Source: Simkania sp. | GTDB lineage: Bacteria > Chlamydiota > Chlamydiia > Chlamydiales > Simkaniaceae | Length of the DNA: 7,452 bases | NCBI GenBank assembly: GCA_028279205.1 | Contig: JANQSR010000008.1 | Location: 1 to 7,452, forward strand | Reading direction: 5' to 3' | Part shown: one piece after another, positions 6,496 to 7,452 of the stretch | Position numbering within the stretch: the first letter of the stretch is position 1 | Layout: each line of letters opens with the position of its first letter | Made by a program: the position numbers and the translations under genes | Notes under the pieces: model-generated | Database searches by the model: none | What the model was told of the DNA's origin: nothing | Seen by the model: only the letters and a program-made list of their open reading frames with translations

Positions 6496-6996
6496 TTACC
6501 CTTTTTCTTTGAATTTTCGGATGTTGTGCATGGCAGAGCCGAGCTCATCAGTTTCGATGGTCATCTGATGCTCTTCCAAAGCTTTCATCTCTTTTTGCCA
6601 CTCTCCCCGGTGCGTTTTTAATTTCTCGATATCTTGCTCTTTTTTTCGAAGCTCTTCCCGCGCTTTTTTCACATTCTCTTTTGCGCTCTCAACCTCTTTG
6701 ATCTGCTTTGTGACGGCACGGTTTTTCAACTCGAGCTCACCATCGACCACTTTGATATAATCGCGCGCCTTCTCAATTTTGTTTGCGGGAGAGCCCAGAT
6801 CCATTTCAGAGCGTAACTGACCCAATTTTTCCTCTCTATGAGAGGCTGTTTCGTCCCGCTTTTCTTCCAACTCTTTCTGTTTTTTCTCCTCTTTCTTTAG
6901 CTCTTCCTTCTTTTGAGCGAGCGCCTTTTCCGCCTCTTCCAACCGCTTTTCTTTGATCCGCATCAGCTCTTCGAGTGGGTAATTGAAAGTCGACAT
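6496..6996 (-). CDS. sctO: T3SS central stalk protein SctO (CdsO/YscO/FliJ-like)
   Basis: 166 residues, close to the ~168 of Chlamydia CdsO. SctO is a cytoplasmic alpha-helical hairpin that inserts into the SctN ATPase ring, like the gamma subunit of F1-ATPase, and links it to the export gate; FliJ/YscO proteins also bind chaperones. Nearly the whole protein is a charged coiled coil: helix 1 about residues 7–65 (YPLEELMRIKEKRLEEAEKA), a turn at MDLGSP (66–71), and helix 2 about 72–165 with the YIKVV segment and THRGEWQKEM. The N-terminal YPLE-x-x-x-x-I-K pattern and YIKVV resemble CdsO as I recall it. I chose the ATG at 6996. The longer frame from 7056 would add 20 residues that are out-of-frame sctN sequence, and AGG sits 7 bases before 6996. 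It starts 4 bases after sctN and ends 5 bases before sctP. Confidence 0.92.
   Translation of the reverse strand: MSTFNYPLEELMRIKEKRLEEAEKALAQKKEELKKEEKKQKELEEKRDETASHREEKLGQLRSEMDLGSPANKIEKARDYIKVVDGELELKNRAVTKQIKEVESAKENVKKAREELRKKEQDIEKLKTHRGEWQKEMKALEEHQMTIETDELGSAMHNIRKFKEKG
6499..6503 (-). promoter_or_regulatory. Ribosome binding site of sctP, inside the end of sctO
   Basis: AAGGG on the minus strand, 8 bases before the ATG at 6490. It lies in the last Lys–Gly codons of sctO, just before its TAA stop. The overlap suggests that ribosomes finishing sctO start sctP. Confidence 0.55.
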
Positions 6997-7006
6997 CTCC
7001 CTACCT
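6997..7006 (-). promoter_or_regulatory. Ribosome binding site of sctO, overlapping the sctN stop
   Basis: The minus strand reads AGGTAGGGAG directly before the ATG at 6996. The AGG core is 7 bases from the start codon, and the sctN TAG stop is inside this sequence. It decides the start of sctO and suggests translational coupling of sctN and sctO. Confidence 0.6.
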
Positions 7007-7452
7007 AAATAGAGTTTGAAGTTGTTCAAGCGTCTCTTTAAACGTGCACCTCTCATCGACTCTCTGTTTCAAGAAACGGTTGACTTTATCAACATATTTG
7101 ATGGCGAAATCGGCCTGTTTGTCCGAGCCAGGTTTGTACTCTCCGATACGGATCAACAGCTCATTTTTCTTATAATGAGCCAAAACCTCACGGAGCTTGC
7201 CGATGAGCGCGCGGTGCTCTTGACTCGTGATATTTGGGAGGATACGGCTAACAGAGCTGAGAATATCGATCGCTGGGTAGTGGTACTGACGTGCCAATTC
7301 ACTAGACAAGATGATATGCCCATCTAAAATGGAGCGAACCTCATCGGCAACAGGCTCATTCATGTCATCCCCCGCCACAAGGATGGTGTAAAAGGCGGTG
7401 ATCGACCCTTCCTCTGAGTTTCCCGAACGTTCCAAAAGGCGGGGAAGGGTTG
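7001..7452 (-). CDS. sctN: T3SS ATPase SctN (CdsN), C-terminal part, truncated by the window edge
   Basis: The last 150 codons of the injectisome ATPase, which unfolds substrates, strips their chaperones and energises export at the inner-membrane base. The frame continues past 7435 to the window edge (TLPRLLERSGN), so the TTG there is internal. Very conserved blocks are visible: LLERSGNSEEGSITAFYT, VAGDDMNEPVADEVRSILDG, HYPAIDILSSVSR. The Arg of SVSR lies 80 residues from the C-terminus and corresponds by position to the F1-alpha/EscN arginine finger. The Walker A and B motifs lie outside the window. The C-terminal helical domain (HYKKNELLIRIGEY, DKVNRFLKQ) is the part that contacts chaperones and SctO. 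NEPVADEV and the tail ending in LFR resemble chlamydial CdsN rather than flagellar FliI. It is the upstream member of an sctN–sctO–sctP operon. Confidence 0.97.
   Translation of the reverse strand, partial: TLPRLLERSGNSEEGSITAFYTILVAGDDMNEPVADEVRSILDGHIILSSELARQYHYPAIDILSSVSRILPNITSQEHRALIGKLREVLAHYKKNELLIRIGEYKPGSDKQADFAIKYVDKVNRFLKQRVDERCTFKETLEQLQTLFR

Noticed and set aside
6997..7056. Longer N-terminus of SctO starting at 7056
   Set aside because: The extra 20 residues are read from the end of sctN in another frame, do not fit the SctO family start (YPLE near residue 6), and the better ribosome binding site precedes 6996.
7016..7327. 103-codon plus-strand open frame opposite sctN
   Set aside because: It is the antisense shadow of an unmistakable SctN C-terminus.

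Overview
The window looks like chromosomal DNA of a member of the Chlamydiota, most likely an environmental (amoeba-associated type) lineage rather than Chlamydia itself. The main reason is the minus-strand gene order sctN–sctO–sctP, which is the chlamydial type III secretion (T3SS) order cdsN–cdsO–cdsP. The SctN and SctO proteins also resemble the chlamydial CdsN and CdsO proteins as I remember them. Base composition by eye is about the mid-to-high 40s % G+C. The lineage call is inference, because no rRNA or other marker gene is present.

Layout: positions 1–4947 (+) hold the 3' part of one very large autotransporter gene. It is open from the first base, so its start and signal peptide lie outside the window. 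It encodes a repetitive right-handed beta-helix passenger made of about 100-residue super-repeats with PATR-like motifs, a helix-terminating cap, an alpha-helical linker and a C-terminal outer-membrane beta-barrel ending in Phe. After one base, the T3SS cluster runs in the opposite direction. In transcription order it is the 3' end of sctN (7452–7001, the export ATPase), sctO (6996–6496, the coiled-coil stalk) and sctP (6490–4949, the needle-length ruler/substrate-switch protein). Intergenic gaps are only 4 and 5 bases, so the three are very probably one translationally coupled operon.

How they work together: SctN is the hexameric ATPase at the base of the injectisome. SctO is the FliJ/YscO-type coiled coil that inserts into the ATPase ring and contacts the export gate. 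SctP is secreted, measures the needle and switches substrate specificity. The autotransporter is a separate type V system that would display a long beta-helical fibre at the cell surface. The window therefore joins two unrelated surface/secretion functions tail to tail.

Most notable points: the gene expected after sctP in Chlamydia (sctQ/cdsQ) is absent and replaced by the convergent autotransporter. The autotransporter passenger has a regular ~300-bp super-repeat and lacks the GGAI tetrapeptide of classical chlamydial Pmp proteins. sctP carries a long low-complexity ruler region with several homopolymer tracts that could slip. There is no gene-free stretch longer than 5 bases, and I see no RNA genes, mobile elements or CRISPR arrays. 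I did not find a convincing wholly new system.
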